DNA of 44,063 bases from Candidatus Omnitrophota bacterium (GTDB taxonomy: Bacteria > Hinthialibacterota > Hinthialibacteria > Hinthialibacterales > Hinthialibacteraceae): contig JABLXU010000045.1 in the NCBI GenBank assembly GCA_013177805.1, positions 1 through 44,063 on the forward strand. The letters run 5' to 3'. The notes beneath the pieces are model-generated. The model was given only the letters and a program-made list of their open reading frames with translations, did not search any database and was not told where the DNA came from. This document shows, in pieces, positions 42,020-44,063 of this stretch. The position numbers were made by a program, and so were the translations under genes. Positions within the stretch are counted from its first letter, which is position 1. The number at the start of each line of letters is the position of its first letter.

Positions 42020-43003
42020 TCACTCCAATCCCGCGATGATACCCCGCAGATATTCGACATCCTGCCGCAAAATACCGGCGCGCTTTTCTTTCGGGTAATG
42101 CCCCAGCGAGTCGTCCTCGATGCTGACATAGCCGCGGTATCCGGCCTGGTGCAGCTCGGTCAGGATGCGCTTGAAATCTAAATCCCCCTCGGCCACCGGC
42201 ACAGAATGCTTTCCGTATTCCCAACCCGGTTCACGCTGGACTTCGCGCCGGTCTTCCGGATGGGCCACGTTCTTGGCGTGAAAGTGGCGGGCGCGGGGGA
42301 TGTACTCGGTGACCAACTCATACACCCGCGAGCGGGGAAAGCCGTACCAGTAGAAGTTGATCGGATCAAGGCACAGGTTGAATTCCTCCGGCGCGAAAGC
42401 CTGGAGCACGGGGCGCAGGTAATCGGGGCGGTTCCAATAATGCTGGAGGTTTTCGATGCAGACGTCCACGCCGTGTTTCCGGCCATGCGCGGTCAACTCC
42501 TTAAGGACCGCGATGGCGTGTTCCACATTCGCCTGGACATGATCCGGTGAGGCGGATTTCCCAAAGCTCAAGGGAAAATAGATCAGGGTGGCGCCCGCAT
42601 GGGGGGCGTTTTCGATCAGTTTCAGCGCCCAGTCCGGGGCGGCTGGTTTCCCGCCCAATTGGAGTTGAATCCCCGCGCAGATCACCGGCGTGACCAGGCC
42701 TTGGGCCTGGGCGGCCTCCCGGAGTTGCCGCGCGTTTTCGGGCGTGTCCAGCCGGTAGGGCGTCTGGCCCTCGACGAATACCCGCGAACAGATCAAGTCG
42801 GAGCCCACCGCCAGTTCAATCCCCTTGACGCCAATGGCCTTCGCCGCCTCCCAGGTATTCTCCGCGTTGACTTGCCCCAGAAGCGGATTGCACACGATCA
42901 CGTCCATCCCCGCCGGGCGGGATTCTTCGGAATGCCCGGCGGGAATCCCCAAGCCCAAAACCATGCTGGCCAATACCAGAACGCCCATTGTGTTTCGAAT
43001 CAT
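42020..43003 (-). CDS. Secreted sugar phosphate isomerase/epimerase-like protein
   Basis: A 327-residue exported protein with the xylose-isomerase-like TIM barrel fold. A signal peptide covers about 1-25 (MGVLVLASMVLGLGIPAGHS). Barrel landmarks are VKGIELAVGSD, then VDVCIENLQHYW, FNLCLDPINFYWYG, ARHFHAKNVAHPEDR and GYVSIEDDSLG, which hold the usual metal-binding Glu, Asp, His and Glu. Secreted forms of this family are common in Planctomycetota and Verrucomicrobiota. ATG 43003 has AAAGGA at seven bases. The substrate is unknown. Confidence 0.82.
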   Translation of the reverse strand: MIRNTMGVLVLASMVLGLGIPAGHSEESRPAGMDVIVCNPLLGQVNAENTWEAAKAIGVKGIELAVGSDLICSRVFVEGQTPYRLDTPENARQLREAAQAQGLVTPVICAGIQLQLGGKPAAPDWALKLIENAPHAGATLIYFPLSFGKSASPDHVQANVEHAIAVLKELTAHGRKHGVDVCIENLQHYWNRPDYLRPVLQAFAPEEFNLCLDPINFYWYGFPRSRVYELVTEYIPRARHFHAKNVAHPEDRREVQREPGWEYGKHSVPVAEGDLDFKRILTELHQAGYRGYVSIEDDSLGHYPKEKRAGILRQDVEYLRGIIAGLE

Positions 43004-43317
43004 GACCGGTCCTTTCCCTTTCAATCGCTTCGTCCAAGATGGCTCATTGTAGACCATCGGCGGGAGATGAAAAGATAGAATAACGATACGGCCGCGAATC
43101 CTGCCTCCTTCTTGCATCCCTTCTTGCATCACATCTTGCTTCACGCCTCTTTCGCGGGGCCGCCTAAAGCAGCCCTGGGATTCAAGCCGGTGCGCCGAAG
43201 CCCCAACTCCATTCACCAGCCTTCCTAACTCATTTCCCCACTCCCGTGCAGGCCTGCACGGTTCGCCCGAAGCGGGCGATGCCGTCCAGGCTGTACAAAC
43301 CGTTTTCCGACCGCGTG
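43004..43317. other. Intergenic region with palindrome
   Basis: 314 bases between epimerase and comF. It holds GCAGCCCTGGGATTCAAGCC (from 43170), a relative of the AGCCCAGG hairpins, and a perfect 18-bp palindrome CCGTGCAGGCCTGCACGG at 43244-43261. There is no gene that I can support. Confidence 0.5.
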
Positions 43318-44049
43318 TTACTCCGTATGCAGCAAGGCCCGGGACAGCGTCAACACCGCGATATATTCCGCCCCGGCTTGCCGGAGAACCGCGCAGACCT
43401 CGTTCACGGTCGCGCCGGTGGTCATCACGTCATCCACCACCAGCACCCGCCGGTCCCGGACCTCGGCAGGACGAGGAACCGCGAACGCCCCCACCAGATT
43501 CCGCGCGCGCCGGGCGGGAGAGAGGGACGCTTGCGGAATCGTAGGCCGTACACGGATCACGATGTCTTCACGAAGCGGGATGTTCTTCTTTTCCACCAGG
43601 GCTTGGGAAATCAAGGTGGATTGGTTGAACTCGCGCTCGCGCCGGCGGCTTTTGTGCAGGGGCACAGGGACTACCCAATCAAAGCGCCCGCCAGAAAAAA
43701 ACACCGCATACCCATGCTCCATCAGGCGGGCCAACAAAGGAGCCAGGCCGGTTTGGTAATGGAACTTAAGGGCGTGGATCACCCGTTTGACGCGTTCATC
43801 CTCGTACGAGTAAAGGCTGTGCGCCCGGTCGAAGTAAACCGGGCCGGCGGGGCAGTTGCGGCACGGTTTGCCAGGCTGGCTCTCTTCGGCCGAGGCCACC
43901 GGAGCGCCGCAGCGGCCGCAGTAGGGGGAGGGGAAAATCCGGAAATGATGCAGGCAATCCTGGCACACCCGCTCTTCCGCGTGCGTTTGCTCTTTTCCAC
44001 ATCCGGCGCACACCGGGGGATAGATCAAGTCGAGGAGGGATAGGGCCAT
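43318..44049 (-). CDS. comF: ComF-family phosphoribosyltransferase-like protein
   Basis: A 243-residue ComF/GntX homologue. A double zinc ribbon opens the protein (CAGCGKEQ, CQDC, YCGRCGAP, CRNC). It continues with HSLYSYEDERVKRVIHALKF, PVPLHKSRRREREFNQS and the PRPP-binding loop VLVVDDVMTTGATV. The family works in DNA uptake and transformation in Bacillus and Haemophilus, though many bacteria without competence carry it. No clear Shine-Dalgarno is visible in the 14 bases left before the window edge. Confidence 0.92.
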   Translation of the reverse strand: MALSLLDLIYPPVCAGCGKEQTHAEERVCQDCLHHFRIFPSPYCGRCGAPVASAEESQPGKPCRNCPAGPVYFDRAHSLYSYEDERVKRVIHALKFHYQTGLAPLLARLMEHGYAVFFSGGRFDWVVPVPLHKSRRREREFNQSTLISQALVEKKNIPLREDIVIRVRPTIPQASLSPARRARNLVGAFAVPRPAEVRDRRVLVVDDVMTTGATVNEVCAVLRQAGAEYIAVLTLSRALLHTE

Positions 44050-44063
44050 GGATTTGAGCGTGG

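Overview
The window looks like a bacterial chromosome segment, probably from an uncultured member of the PVC superphylum or a neighbouring phylum such as Verrucomicrobiota, Planctomycetota or Hydrogenedentota. That guess rests on the right-hand third, where secreted glycosidase-like enzymes, a CotH/lamin-tail protein and a secreted sugar epimerase sit beside mutL and comF. No rRNA, tRNA or core ribosomal gene is present, so the taxonomy is only an inference.

Layout. (1) 1-4603 is a mobile-element replication module: a CHC2-Toprim-DUF3987 primase/helicase, an overlapping gene that carries two opposed arrays of 9-bp iteron-like repeats, a possible 25-residue membrane peptide, and a zinc-ribbon protein. 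(2) 4613-5505 holds a decayed IS1634-type transposase (copy A) and a frameshifted gamma-glutamylcyclotransferase-like gene. (3) 5622-27681 is one tightly coupled defence operon on the + strand: XRE regulator, BrxE, BrxA, BrxB, BrxC, PglX, a small protein, an ABC-type ATPase, a DUF4276 protein, PglZ, BrxL, a cytosine-5 methyltransferase, a UvrD helicase/nuclease with a Cas4/AddB-like end, a Vsr-like nuclease and a DUF2188 protein. (4) 28042-29134 holds a second decayed IS1634-type copy (B) in the same orientation, then an internally deleted IS66-type element with both ends. (5) 29873-33775 has an HD-domain protein and a secreted CotH/lamin-tail protein, followed by an IS66 fragment. (6) 34569-43003 is a carbohydrate cluster (two secreted glycosidase-like proteins, an outer-membrane barrel, a secreted epimerase) that surrounds a small membrane protein and mutL, with comF at the right edge.

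The defence island is a BREX locus of mixed type. BrxA, BrxB, BrxC, PglX, PglZ and BrxL are the type 1 set, but BrxE, normally a type 6 marker, is also present. An ATPase plus Toprim-like DUF4276 pair, reminiscent of PARIS or OLD systems, is nested between pglX and pglZ. A 5mC methylation/helicase-nuclease/Vsr module is appended downstream.

The most unusual signal lies inside pglX. A 463-nt insert with 33-nt inverted ends carries a complete gene, with its own Shine-Dalgarno sequence, for a four-helix-bundle protein of the 23S-rRNA intervening-sequence (S23/IVP) family. It interrupts neither the frame nor the codons of pglX. The ends are built of heptanucleotide repeats. The same kind of heptad repeat occurs at four more places in pglX, once in pglZ and once in the gap between them, and I noticed none elsewhere in the window. 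This suggests a family of mobile heptad elements that have colonised the BREX core in frame, with possible effects on mRNA processing or phase variation.
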